Shown here: positions 10,601 through 18,224 of the stretch, piece after piece
How positions within the stretch are numbered: the first letter of the stretch is position 1
Layout of the letters: the number at the start of each line of letters is the position of its first letter
Assembly (NCBI RefSeq): GCF_002531755.2
Contig: NZ_CP034998.1
Location: 3,290,001-3,354,000, forward strand
DNA: 64,000 nucleotides
Direction of reading: 5' to 3'
Source of the DNA: Rhizobium acidisoli
GTDB lineage: Bacteria > Pseudomonadota > Alphaproteobacteria > Rhizobiales > Rhizobiaceae
Made by a program: the position numbers and the translations under genes
Notes under the pieces: model-generated
Told to the model about the DNA's origin: nothing
Databases searched by the model: none
What the model saw: only the letters and a program-made list of their open reading frames with translations

Positions 10601-10775
10601 CGTGCCGCTGGCGATCGCGACAGGCGCGGGTTCGGCGGCACAGAACGCCATCGGCATCGGCGTTCTCGGCGGCATGCTGGCGGCAACGATGCTCGGAATC
10701 TTTTTCGTACCGTCGTTCTTCGTCGTCATTCGACGCATCTTTGCCACACGCGGCAAAAATGCGGCAGGAGTGTGA
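7665..10775 (+). CDS. RND multidrug efflux pump, HAE1 family (AcrB-like)
   Basis: The 1036-residue inner-membrane proton antiporter has the full HAE1 layout: N-terminal MAKFFIRRPIFAWVIAI, a large periplasmic porter domain, membrane segments with GLLVDDAIVVVENVER (the two central aspartates of the proton relay in TM4), a second periplasmic loop and TM7-12 with ALYESWSIPFSVI and GLAAKNAILIVEFAKD. No truncation is visible. It is co-transcribed with the adaptor upstream; the outer-membrane factor follows after 149 bp. Expected export substrates are hydrophobic drugs, bile-like compounds or plant phenolics, but this is inference. Confidence 0.95.
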   Translation: MAKFFIRRPIFAWVIAITIMLAGLLAIFTLSISQYPDIAPTTVRINATYRGASAETVEKSVTTIIEDGMTGLDDLTYMTSTSSTGSASIQLTFGTSADPDIAQVQVQNKLQLVQSQLPSDVIDAGISVTRSTSSILLVGSLVSTDGKRNSVDLGNIMSTSIEDQIQRLEGVGSINVFGSGYAMRVWLDPFKLLKYQLTPSDVTSAIQAQNTQVSVGSLGAQPATPGQQINVTITAQSQLTTVADFEHIILKVEKDGATVRLSDVSRIEIGQESYGGGSRYNGQPSTGFAVNLAIGANAIDTAARVRSALEVIGRGLPAGVEITYPYDTTPFVELSIEKVVHTLIEAIVLVFVVLLIFLQNLRATLIPTIAVPVVLLGTFGVLAVTGYSINTLTMFAMVLAIGLLVDDAIVVVENVERIMSEEKLSPLEATEKSMGEITGAIVGIALVLTAVFIPMAFFGGSTGIIYRQFSITIVSAMLLSALVALVLTPALCATMLKPVGEHRKHRVGDWFNRNFTRSTNGYIGAIGYLLKRPIRVMLVFLLVGAGCAYLFTRLPSSFLPQEDQGVLLTIVTTPPGSTTQQTQAVVEKVEKYYRENEKDAVESVFGALGFGFNGSGQNSAIVFTKLKDFSKRTDPTLSAQSVVNRALRNFFAIREAQVFALLPPAIQGLGVSSGFSMYLVDTGGHGNDALTAASKRLIQMGNTSGKIVALRSSSKEVEPQMRIVLDQEKIGAMGVDIASVNSMLSIIFTGRDVNDFTLNGEIKPVYVEGDAPFRMQPDDLNHWYARNTAGEMVPFSAFTKTEWVKGAPSLARFNAVSAIPLDGASAPGVSSGDAMNEMEALTEQLGGGYTVAWQGISYQERLSGSQAPMLYAISVLVVFLCLAALYESWSIPFSVIMAVPVGILGALTAATLFGQANDVYFKVGLLTTIGLAAKNAILIVEFAKDRMESGMGLYEATLEAARLRLRPIIMTSLAFILGVVPLAIATGAGSAAQNAIGIGVLGGMLAATMLGIFFVPSFFVVIRRIFATRGKNAAGV

Positions 10776-10924
10776 TATAAATGCACTGTGATAATGCTGT
10801 TTCGATTGCTACATTGCGCCCGACTGCTTCGGAATGGTGTTTTGGGTAAACGAGGCGCGGCGGCCGATAGTGAAGCATGAAGCTTCGGACAAGAATTGAC
10901 TTGCTCGAGTACAGGATGAAATGA

Positions 10925-12367
10925 ATGGTATCTCTTCGTTTTGCCGCCACACCGGCATTGCTGTTATTATTGTCGGGCTGCGTTGTTGGCCCGGATCATG
11001 TTCCTCCTGAGATGCCGCTGCCCGCCAAATTCGGAGAGGGCGGAACGAAGAGTGTAGGCGATGTTGCTACCGCCGCCTGGTGGACCGCCTTCAACGACCC
11101 CAAACTGAATGGCTATGTCAAAGCCGGCCTCGATCAGAACCTGACTGTCCAGCAGGCGATCGAGCGCATCAATGCGGCCTCCGCCAACGTCACCACCGCC
11201 GGCGCCGGCGCCCTGCCGAACCTGACGGTCGGCGGCTCACACACGGTCAGCGGCCAGAGAGGCGAGCTGCGCACGCAGTTCGACACGCGCAACACCAGTG
11301 CCGGCGAAGTCCAGCTGAGCTGGCTGCTCGATCTCTTCGGCCTCTATAAGCGCAGCACCGAGAGCGCGCTTGCTTCGCTCGATTCCGCCTACGCCTCCGC
11401 CGATGTCGCCAAGCTGACCCTGGTGCAGGATCTGGTCTCGAGCTATATCGACGTTCGCTACTATCAGCAGCGCCTGGCGCTTTCGAGGGCCAACCTGAAG
11501 TCGCGTCAGGAAACCTACGAGCTTACCAAATTCCAGCTTGAAGCCGGCGCCGCCTCGCGTCTTGACGTCGTCCAGGCCGAAGGCCTTGTACAATCGACGC
11601 TCGCCGAAATTCCCGGCCTCGAAACCAACATCCGCATATCGGCCCATCACATTGCCACCTTGCTCGGCCTGCCGGCCTCGGCCCTCGTCGACGAATTGCT
11701 GAAGGGTCATGGACAGCCCGTATTCCGCGGCGGCATCAACTCCGGCATCCCGGCAGACCTGATCCGCAACCGCCCCGACGTTCGCGTCGCGGAGCGCGAT
11801 CTCGCCGCCGCAACGGCTAATATCGGTGTTGCCCAGGCGCAGCTTTATCCGAGCATCTCGCTCAGCGGTTCGATCTCGCCGTCCTACATCAACCAGCGCG
11901 GCATCCACGGCGGCCTGACGCCTTGGTCCTTCGGTCCGACCCTCAACCTGCCGATCTTCGATGGCGGCCGCCTGCGCGCCAACGTCAAGTCTGCACAGTC
12001 CGACGCCGCAACCGCCTACCTCAACTGGAAATCGACGGTGCTGACCTCCGTCGAGCAGGTTGAGAACGCGCTCGCCGCCGTTCGGCGTGACGCCCGCACG
12101 GTCTCTGCACTCCAGGCGCAGGTGAAGACCACGCAGGAAACCCTCGAACTGTCGACTGCATCTTACAAGGACGGCGCCTCTTCGTTGCTCGACGTTCTCG
12201 ACGCCCAGCGCCAGGTTTCGCTCGCCCAGGCAAGCCTTGCCCAGGCAGTTCAGCAGATGGCCAAGGACTATGTCTCCCTCAACATCGCGGTCGGCGGCGG
12301 TTATGCCCCCGGCGGCAAGACGACCGTGGCCAACACCACTGTCGCGGTGAAGCCGGCCAAGACCTGA
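10925..12367 (+). CDS. Outer-membrane efflux channel lipoprotein, NodT family
   Basis: This TolC-like outer-membrane factor completes the tripartite RND pump. It has a lipoprotein signal with lipobox LLSGC (Cys19), then two OEP repeats (about residues 75-260 and 285-460) with the helical motifs typical of NodT/OprM proteins (ALDNAVAA-like LSWLLDLFG and RRDARTVSAL). The 480-residue length fits. A 149-bp gap from the pump gene could hold its own promoter. A strong terminator follows, closing the efflux locus. Confidence 0.92.
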   Translation: MVSLRFAATPALLLLLSGCVVGPDHVPPEMPLPAKFGEGGTKSVGDVATAAWWTAFNDPKLNGYVKAGLDQNLTVQQAIERINAASANVTTAGAGALPNLTVGGSHTVSGQRGELRTQFDTRNTSAGEVQLSWLLDLFGLYKRSTESALASLDSAYASADVAKLTLVQDLVSSYIDVRYYQQRLALSRANLKSRQETYELTKFQLEAGAASRLDVVQAEGLVQSTLAEIPGLETNIRISAHHIATLLGLPASALVDELLKGHGQPVFRGGINSGIPADLIRNRPDVRVAERDLAAATANIGVAQAQLYPSISLSGSISPSYINQRGIHGGLTPWSFGPTLNLPIFDGGRLRANVKSAQSDAATAYLNWKSTVLTSVEQVENALAAVRRDARTVSALQAQVKTTQETLELSTASYKDGASSLLDVLDAQRQVSLAQASLAQAVQQMAKDYVSLNIAVGGGYAPGGKTTVANTTVAVKPAKT

Positions 12368-12397
12368 TCGGCTGCCTTGTGCCGTCTGGACATACAG

Positions 12398-12426
12398 AGC
12401 CCCGCGATCGTCTCGCGGGGCTTTTT
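12398..12426 (+). terminator. Rho-independent terminator of the efflux locus
   Basis: The stem AGCCCCGCGA / TCGCGGGGCT has a 5-nt loop and runs into a T5 tract (12422-12426), 30 bp after the outer-membrane factor gene. Confidence 0.9.
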
Positions 12427-12505
12427 CATGTCGGCCGAGTTTGTATCGCGGATAATGCGCGATAAGATGAATTGGGAATCGACAAGCGAAAAGAGCTGAG
12501 GTAAA

Positions 12506-12531
12506 GCTCTGATTAAACGATTAATCAGAGC
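12506..12531. promoter_or_regulatory. LacI-type operator upstream of the purine-salvage operon
   Basis: A 26-bp palindrome with a central CG and a single mismatched pair (half-sites GCTCTGATTAA and TTAATCAGAGC) ends 10 bp before the ATG of the LacI-family gene. Central-CG palindromes are the hallmark of LacI-family operators, so the adjacent regulator probably represses its own operon here. Confidence 0.8.
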
Positions 12532-12541
12532 GCCGTCGATC

Positions 12542-13591
12542 ATGGCTTCATCGCGTTCGGGACCGAACCTCAGCAGGATAGCGACGTCGCTCGGCGTCTC
12601 CGTCGCCACCGTCTCCAATGCACTATCAGGCAAGGGCCGCGTCTCCGGACAACTGGTCGAAAGGATTCGCGAGCATGCCGCCGAGCTCGGTTACGTCCCG
12701 AGCCAGGCCGGGCGGGCACTCAGGACCGGCCGCAGCGGCGTTCTCGGCCTGGTCCTGCCCGACATCGCCAATCCGCTGTTCCCGAAGATCGCCCAGGCGA
12801 TCGAATTCGCCGCCTCTGCCGCCGGTTACGGTGTGCTGATCGCCGATTCCCGCGGCGATGTCGCCGCCCAGACCGAGGCGATCAATCGGCTGGTCGAGCG
12901 CGGCGTCGACGGCATGGTCGTCATTCCCCGCCGCGCCACCCGCATCTCTTCGGCCGCCTGTCCCATAGCCGTCATCGATACCCCATCGACATCAGGCAAC
13001 ACCGTTGCCGCCGACCATTGGCAGGGTGGCTGCGAGATCGCCGGCCATCTCGCCGGCCTTGGCCATCGCCGCATCCTCATCATCGGCAACAATCAGGAAT
13101 CCAGCGTCCAGAACGACCGCGCCGATGGCATCCGCTCCGGCATGCGTTCGGACATGCATGCGGAAACGCTGTGGATCGACAGGCTAGAGCGGGATAGCGG
13201 CAACGGCTGCCCGCTCGGTCTCGCCGAAAAAGTCAGGCAGGGTTTCACCGCCTTCGCAGCCCTCTCCGACCTGCAGGCGCTGCGGGCGCTGACGGAGTTG
13301 CAGCAGGCCGGCATCAACATTCCCGCCGATGTCAGCGTCACCGGCTTCGACGATCTCATCTGGTCGCCGGTCGTCACACCGTCGCTGACGACTGTTCGTA
13401 TGGACATGGACGCTATTGCCGGGATTGCCGTGTCGGCACTGGTGGATACCATAAGAGCGAGCAGCATCCGGCAGGGCATGCTCGTGACCGCCGAGATCGA
13501 CCGTGTCCCCATGCAATTGATCGTCCGCCAATCATCCGGGCCTTGCGGACCCGGCACCAAAAACCTCAGAGATGGAGAACATGTAAGATGA
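12542..13591 (+). CDS. LacI-family transcriptional regulator
   Basis: The N-terminal helix-turn-helix (about residues 8-30: LSRIATSLGVSVATVSNALS) and hinge helix (PSQAGRALRTGRSGVLGLVL) are typical. A periplasmic-binding-protein-like effector domain follows (VTGFDDLIWSPVVTPSLTTV). The stop codon overlaps the start of the binding-protein gene (ATGA at 13588-13591), so regulator and transporter share one transcript. An almost perfect operator sits directly upstream. The effector is likely a purine or nucleoside, given the downstream nucleoside hydrolase and adenine deaminase; this is inference from context. Codon 1 lacks a strong ribosome site, so expression may be low. Confidence 0.92.
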   Translation: MASSRSGPNLSRIATSLGVSVATVSNALSGKGRVSGQLVERIREHAAELGYVPSQAGRALRTGRSGVLGLVLPDIANPLFPKIAQAIEFAASAAGYGVLIADSRGDVAAQTEAINRLVERGVDGMVVIPRRATRISSAACPIAVIDTPSTSGNTVAADHWQGGCEIAGHLAGLGHRRILIIGNNQESSVQNDRADGIRSGMRSDMHAETLWIDRLERDSGNGCPLGLAEKVRQGFTAFAALSDLQALRALTELQQAGINIPADVSVTGFDDLIWSPVVTPSLTTVRMDMDAIAGIAVSALVDTIRASSIRQGMLVTAEIDRVPMQLIVRQSSGPCGPGTKNLRDGEHVR

Positions 13592-14610
13592 AAAAAGCGC
13601 TCATTGCCTCGGCAGCACTCGCCGCCCTGTCTCCGCTCGGAGCAACAGCAGCGGACCGCACATTGACCATTTCGGTCTATGCTTTTGCCCAGGACGATTT
13701 CAAGACGCTGGTCTACGATCCCTTCGAAGCCAAATGCGGTTGCAATCTGGTGGTCGAGACCGGCAACAGCGTCGAACGCCTGGCCAAGATGGAAGCGAAC
13801 AAGGCCAATCCCGTCATAGATCTCGCCGCCGTTTCCATGGCCGATGCGCTGGCCGCCTCCCGTGCCGGCCTGATCGACAAAGTCGACACCGCTAAGCTCG
13901 CCAATTTCACCAAGCTCTACGACGTCGCCAAGGATCCGAACGGCGACGGCATGAGCGTCGGCTACACCTTCTACGCCACCTCGATCGCCTATCGCTCCGA
14001 CAAGATGAAGATCGACTCCTGGGCCGATCTCCTGAAGCCGGAGTATGTCGGCCACGTCGCCTTTCCGAACGTGACGACCAACCAGGGGCCGCCGGCGCTC
14101 TATATGCTGGGCCAGGCGCTCGGCAAGGACACGCCGGATCTGAAGGGGCCGATCGAGGCGCTGGGCGAGAAGAAGGACGACATCGTCACCTTCTACGAAA
14201 AATCCTCGCAGCTCGTGCAACTGATGCAGCAGGAGGAAATCTGGGCCGCACCGATCGGCCGTTTCTCCTGGGCTGGTTTTACCAAGCTCGATGTTCCGGT
14301 CGCCTGGGCGACACCGAAAGAGGGTCAGACCGGCGGCATGAATGTGCTGGTGCTGACCAAGGGTTCGAAGAACCAGGATCTCGCCCTGCAGTTCATGGAT
14401 TTCTGGCTCTCGACCGACATCCAGACCAGACTCGCCGAAAAGCTGGTCGACAGCCCGGCCAACAGCGAGGTCAAGCTTTCCGAAGCCGCCGCCAACAACC
14501 TCACCTATGGCGAGCAAACCGCCAAGAGCCTTAAGCTGATCCCTTCGGCCGTCGCCCTCGACAACCGCGCCGGCTGGCTGAAGAGCTGGAACGAAAAGGT
14601 CGGCCAGTAA
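13588..14610 (+). CDS. ABC transporter substrate-binding protein, PotD/spermidine-putrescine type
   Basis: The start overlaps the regulator stop (ATGA) and has GGAG 10 bp upstream. A cleavable signal peptide covers about residues 1-22 (MKKALIASAALAALSPLGATAA). The mature part is a two-lobed class-II binding protein (LVVETGNSVERLAKMEANK, GFTKLDVPVAWATPKEGQ). The closest families are the PotD/FbpA-like cluster that binds polyamines, opines or ferric ions. The operon context points instead to a purine-related ligand. At 340 residues it is full length. Confidence 0.88.
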   Translation: MKKALIASAALAALSPLGATAADRTLTISVYAFAQDDFKTLVYDPFEAKCGCNLVVETGNSVERLAKMEANKANPVIDLAAVSMADALAASRAGLIDKVDTAKLANFTKLYDVAKDPNGDGMSVGYTFYATSIAYRSDKMKIDSWADLLKPEYVGHVAFPNVTTNQGPPALYMLGQALGKDTPDLKGPIEALGEKKDDIVTFYEKSSQLVQLMQQEEIWAAPIGRFSWAGFTKLDVPVAWATPKEGQTGGMNVLVLTKGSKNQDLALQFMDFWLSTDIQTRLAEKLVDSPANSEVKLSEAAANNLTYGEQTAKSLKLIPSAVALDNRAGWLKSWNEKVGQ

Positions 14611-14677
14611 GGTCTGCCTGAGAAACGGTCCCGGCGCCGCTGCCGGGACCATCCTCTGTCCGCTCGAAAGGCGCCTC

Positions 14678-15505
14678 ATGTTCCAGAACCGCGCAGAAGC
14701 CCTGGCGCTTGCCTTGCCGGCAGCCGTCTTTGCGACCCTGGTCTTCCTGCTGCCCGTCGCGATCCTGCTGTCGGAAGGCTTCCGTGCCGGCGGCGGCTGG
14801 ACACTGTCGGCCTATGCCGGTTTCTTCTCCGAGACGCTGAACCGCACCGTGTTCCTGCGCAGCTTCCGGCTCGGCCTCGAAGTCACCGCCGTCTCGGCGG
14901 TCATCGGTTATGCCGCGGCCTTCGCCATCGTCAACCTGCCGCCGAATGGCAAGGGCCGCATGATTGGCCTCGTCACCCTGCCGCTGATGATCTCTCCGGT
15001 GGCGCGCACCTATGCCTGGATCGTCATCCTCGGCCGCACCGGTATCGTCAATCAGGCGATAACGGGCCTCGGTCTCAGCGCCGAGCCGCTGCGGCTGCTG
15101 TTCACCGAAACCGCCGTCTTCATCGGTCTCCTGCAGCTCTTTCTGCCGCTGATGATACTTTCCTTGATCAGTGCGCTCGAAAACATGCCGAAGGATGCCA
15201 TTCCCGCTGCCCGCGTGCTTGGCGCCAACTGGTTCCAGGTCTTCTGGAAGGTCATCCTGCCGCTGACCAGGGAAGGCCTCGTCGTCGGCGGCACGCTTGT
15301 CTTCACCGGATCGCTGACCGCCTATATCACTCCTGCCGTGCTCGGCGGCTCGAAGGTGCTGATGCTGGAAACGCTGCTGTATCAGCAGGTCTCCGTTGCC
15401 AATGATTTCGTCTCGGCAAGCGTCATCGCCTTCATCCTGATCGTCATGAGCTTTGCCGCCAACATCCTGCTGAAACGCCTCGCGACGGCGAGGAACCGCC
15501 GATGA
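14678..15505 (+). CDS. ABC transporter permease (PotB-like)
   Basis: The protein has 275 residues with six predicted membrane segments and the permease EAA loop near residues 165-185 (ALENMPKDAIPAARVLGANW). It pairs with the second permease, whose ATG overlaps its stop (ATGA at 15502-15505). The N-terminus (ALALALPAAVFATLVFLLPV) is the first membrane segment. It forms the import channel with the next gene product. Confidence 0.9.
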   Translation: MFQNRAEALALALPAAVFATLVFLLPVAILLSEGFRAGGGWTLSAYAGFFSETLNRTVFLRSFRLGLEVTAVSAVIGYAAAFAIVNLPPNGKGRMIGLVTLPLMISPVARTYAWIVILGRTGIVNQAITGLGLSAEPLRLLFTETAVFIGLLQLFLPLMILSLISALENMPKDAIPAARVLGANWFQVFWKVILPLTREGLVVGGTLVFTGSLTAYITPAVLGGSKVLMLETLLYQQVSVANDFVSASVIAFILIVMSFAANILLKRLATARNRR

Positions 15506-16281
15506 CACTGCGCCTGTTTTCGCCCGTCGTGCTTTTCCTGCTGCTGGTCTTTCTGATCGGCCCCTTCCTGATCATCATCGCCGCTTCGCTCTCGGCAGGC
15601 GATACGCTGGCCTTCCCGCCGCAGGGACTGTCGCTGCGCTGGGTCATGAAGGTGTTCACCGTCGAGAGTTTCCGCGACAGCTTCGCCATGTCGATGTTCC
15701 TTGCCGTCTTCGGAACGCTGACAGCCCTCCTCCTCGGCATCCCGGCCGCCTATGCCCTGTCGCGCTACCGGCTGCCGGCGGCCGAAACCGTCCGCACCGT
15801 CGTGTCGCTGCCGATCATCGTCCCCGGCATCATCGTCGGCCTGGCGCTGCTGCGTTATCTCGTCGTGCCCTTCGGCTTCAACATCACGCTCGCGCTGTTC
15901 TTTGCCCATACCGCCCTGGTGCTGCCCTATGCCGTGCGCGTCGTCTCGGCGAGCCTCGACAATCTGCGTTCGGATATCGAGGAGGCCGCCGTGCTGCTCG
16001 GCTCCTCCAGGCTCGGTGCCTTCTTCCGCGTGGTGATGCCGAATATCCGCGGCGGCATTCTGGCCGCCTTCATCCTCGGCTTCGTCACCAGCTTCAATCA
16101 GGTGCCAGTCTCGCTCTTCCTCTCCGGCCCCGGCGTCCGGACGCTGCCGATCGACATGCTGGGCTACATGGAAACCACCTACGATCCGTCCATTGCGGCG
16201 CTCTCAGCCCTTCTCGCCTTTCTTTCGATCGGCATCGTCTTCCTCGCCGAACGCTTCCTGGGATTCTCGCGTTATGTCTGA
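15502..16281 (+). CDS. ABC transporter permease (PotC-like)
   Basis: The protein has 259 residues with six membrane segments and the EAA loop (SDIEEAAVLLGSSRLGAFF) contacting the ATPase. Its start overlaps the first permease and its stop region overlaps the ATPase start (16274), which indicates tight translational coupling through the operon. Confidence 0.9.
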   Translation: MTLRLFSPVVLFLLLVFLIGPFLIIIAASLSAGDTLAFPPQGLSLRWVMKVFTVESFRDSFAMSMFLAVFGTLTALLLGIPAAYALSRYRLPAAETVRTVVSLPIIVPGIIVGLALLRYLVVPFGFNITLALFFAHTALVLPYAVRVVSASLDNLRSDIEEAAVLLGSSRLGAFFRVVMPNIRGGILAAFILGFVTSFNQVPVSLFLSGPGVRTLPIDMLGYMETTYDPSIAALSALLAFLSIGIVFLAERFLGFSRYV

Positions 16282-17299
16282 TGCCTATCTTCAACTCGAC
16301 AAGCTGACGCTTGCCTATGGCGACACGGTTGCGGTCGGAGATCTCGACCTTACGATCGGCAAAGGTGAGCTCGTCGCCCTTCTCGGTCCCTCCGGCTGCG
16401 GCAAGACGACGACGATGCGCGCCATCGCCGGCCTGCTGACGCCCGCCTCCGGCCGCATCCGTCTCGACGGCGCCGATATCACCCGCGTTTCCGCCAACAA
16501 ACGCGCGGTCGGCCTCGTCTTCCAATCCTATGCGCTTTTCCCGCATCTGACGGTCTACGAAAACGTCGCCTTCGGCCTGCGTCTCAAGGGCATGTCGGGC
16601 GCCGATCTCGACACCCGCGTCGGCGGCGGCCTGAAATCGGTCGGCCTCTCAGCCTTCGCCGGCCGCAAACCCGCCGAGCTCTCCGGCGGCCAGCAGCAGC
16701 GCGTGGCCCTCGCCCGCTCGATGGTGATGGAGCCGAAAGTGCTGCTGCTCGACGAGCCGCTCTCCAATCTCGACGCCCGGCTTCGTCTCGAAATGCGCGC
16801 CGAATTGCAGCGCGTCCAGAAAGAGACCGGCGTCACCATGATCTTCGTCACCCACGATCAGACGGAGGCTCTGGCGCTCGCCGACCGCATCGTCGTGATG
16901 CTGAATGGCGGCATCGAGCAGATCGGCACACCTGAAGAGATCTATAACAATCCCGCCTCCGCCTTCGTCGCCGATTTCGTCGGCTTCGAGAATGTCTTCG
17001 CGCTGAAAGACGATAAGCTTGCGACGCCGAACGGGCCTGTCGCGCTTTCCGCTCCGGCCCCGGAAGCCACGGCCGGCCTCGCCTGGCGTCCGCGCATGGT
17101 GAACCTTGGGTCCGGTCCGTTTCAGGGTACGGTGCGCGGCACCTCTTTCGCCGGCAACACCCGCGAATATCTTCTTGATACGCCGCTTGGGCCCATCAAG
17201 GCCGAGATTGATGCACGCCTGCCGCCGCACGAGATCGGCAGCGCGCTCGCCTTCGACCTGCCGGTTGTCGGCGCGGCCAATCTCAAACGGTTCGGGTGA
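16274..17299 (+). CDS. ABC transporter ATP-binding protein (PotA-like)
   Basis: The N-terminal ATPase has Walker A (GPSGCGKTT, about residues 37-45), Q-loop (VFQSYALFPHLTVYENVAFG), signature LSGGQQQR, Walker B (VLLLDEPLSNLD) and the switch His (FVTHDQTEALAL). A C-terminal TOBE-like domain of about 100 residues follows (NLGSGPFQGTVRGTSFAG), as in PotA/MalK-type subunits. The ATG at 16274 overlaps the permease gene by 8 bp. The nucleoside hydrolase gene begins 4 bp after its stop. Confidence 0.92.
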   Translation: MSDAYLQLDKLTLAYGDTVAVGDLDLTIGKGELVALLGPSGCGKTTTMRAIAGLLTPASGRIRLDGADITRVSANKRAVGLVFQSYALFPHLTVYENVAFGLRLKGMSGADLDTRVGGGLKSVGLSAFAGRKPAELSGGQQQRVALARSMVMEPKVLLLDEPLSNLDARLRLEMRAELQRVQKETGVTMIFVTHDQTEALALADRIVVMLNGGIEQIGTPEEIYNNPASAFVADFVGFENVFALKDDKLATPNGPVALSAPAPEATAGLAWRPRMVNLGSGPFQGTVRGTSFAGNTREYLLDTPLGPIKAEIDARLPPHEIGSALAFDLPVVGAANLKRFG

Positions 17300-17303
17300 A
17301 ATC

Positions 17304-18224
17304 ATGGGCGTCTGGATCGACACCGACATGGGCTTCGACGACATCGCCGCCATTCTGGTGGTGGCACAGTCGGATTACGCGATCGACGGCGTGTCGCTGG
17401 TCTTCGGCAATGCGCCGTTGCCGCAGGTGAGAAGCAATGCCGCCGGCGCCGCCAGCGCCTTCGGCTGGAATTTCCCCATCCACACCGGTCGCGCCATGCC
17501 GGTTCTCGGCAAGCTCGAAACCGCCCAGGCGATCCTCGGCGCAACCGGCATCCCAACCATCGGCAAGAGCCTGCCGGAAGCATCAGCCCTTGCCGAGAGC
17601 GATGCCTTCGCAGCACTGTGCCGCTGGCTGGACGGCCAGGGCCAGCGCCGCATCCTGGCGCTTGGCCCGCTCACCAATATCGCCGCCGTGGCACTCGCCC
17701 GCCCCGATCTTGCCGCCCGTATCAGCGACCTCGTCTGGATGGGCGGCGGCGTCACGTCGGGCAATCACACGGCCTCTGCCGAGTTCAATGCGCTCGCCGA
17801 TCCCGAGTCTCTGTCCATCGTCATCGCCCATGGCCTGCCGCTGCGCATGGTCGATCTCGACCTCTGCCGCAAGGTGCTGGCAAGGCCGGAGGATGCCGAG
17901 CCGGTGCGCAATGCCGGCGGCGCCAATGCCGAGCTGATCGCCGATCTGTTTGCAGGTTACATCCGCATCGGCACCAGCCGCGGCCGTCCCGGTATGGCGA
18001 TCTACGATCCTTCTGCCGCGGTCGCCTTCGTCGCTCCCGATATCGTCGGCTTTCGCCCCGCGCGCATCGACGTCGAGCTTCAGGGCAGCCTGACCCGTGG
18101 CCGCACCGTCGTCGAGACCCGCGCCACGCATGCGACCTTCAACGCGCAATTCGCCGCCGAAATCGATGCCGAGAGGGCGCGCGGGATCATTCTCGCCGCC
18201 CTGGTCAACGAGGCCCGCAAATGA
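17304..18224 (+). CDS. Nucleoside hydrolase (inosine-uridine preferring type)
   Basis: The enzyme cleaves the N-glycosidic bond of ribonucleosides to base plus ribose. The calcium/ribose-binding DxDxxxDD motif is at residues 6-13 (DTDMGFDD). Further family features are LGPLTNIAA and the VWMGGGVTSGNHTASAEFN region. At 306 residues it is full length. It lies 4 bp after the ABC ATPase gene and overlaps the adenine deaminase start by 4 bp. Together they would turn imported adenosine or related nucleosides into adenine, then hypoxanthine. Base specificity is not readable from sequence. Confidence 0.9.
   Translation: MGVWIDTDMGFDDIAAILVVAQSDYAIDGVSLVFGNAPLPQVRSNAAGAASAFGWNFPIHTGRAMPVLGKLETAQAILGATGIPTIGKSLPEASALAESDAFAALCRWLDGQGQRRILALGPLTNIAAVALARPDLAARISDLVWMGGGVTSGNHTASAEFNALADPESLSIVIAHGLPLRMVDLDLCRKVLARPEDAEPVRNAGGANAELIADLFAGYIRIGTSRGRPGMAIYDPSAAVAFVAPDIVGFRPARIDVELQGSLTRGRTVVETRATHATFNAQFAAEIDAERARGIILAALVNEARK

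Noticed and set aside
13093..14679. 528-codon open frame antisense to the LacI regulator and binding protein
   Set aside because: Spans two well-supported genes on the other strand and lacks any domain.
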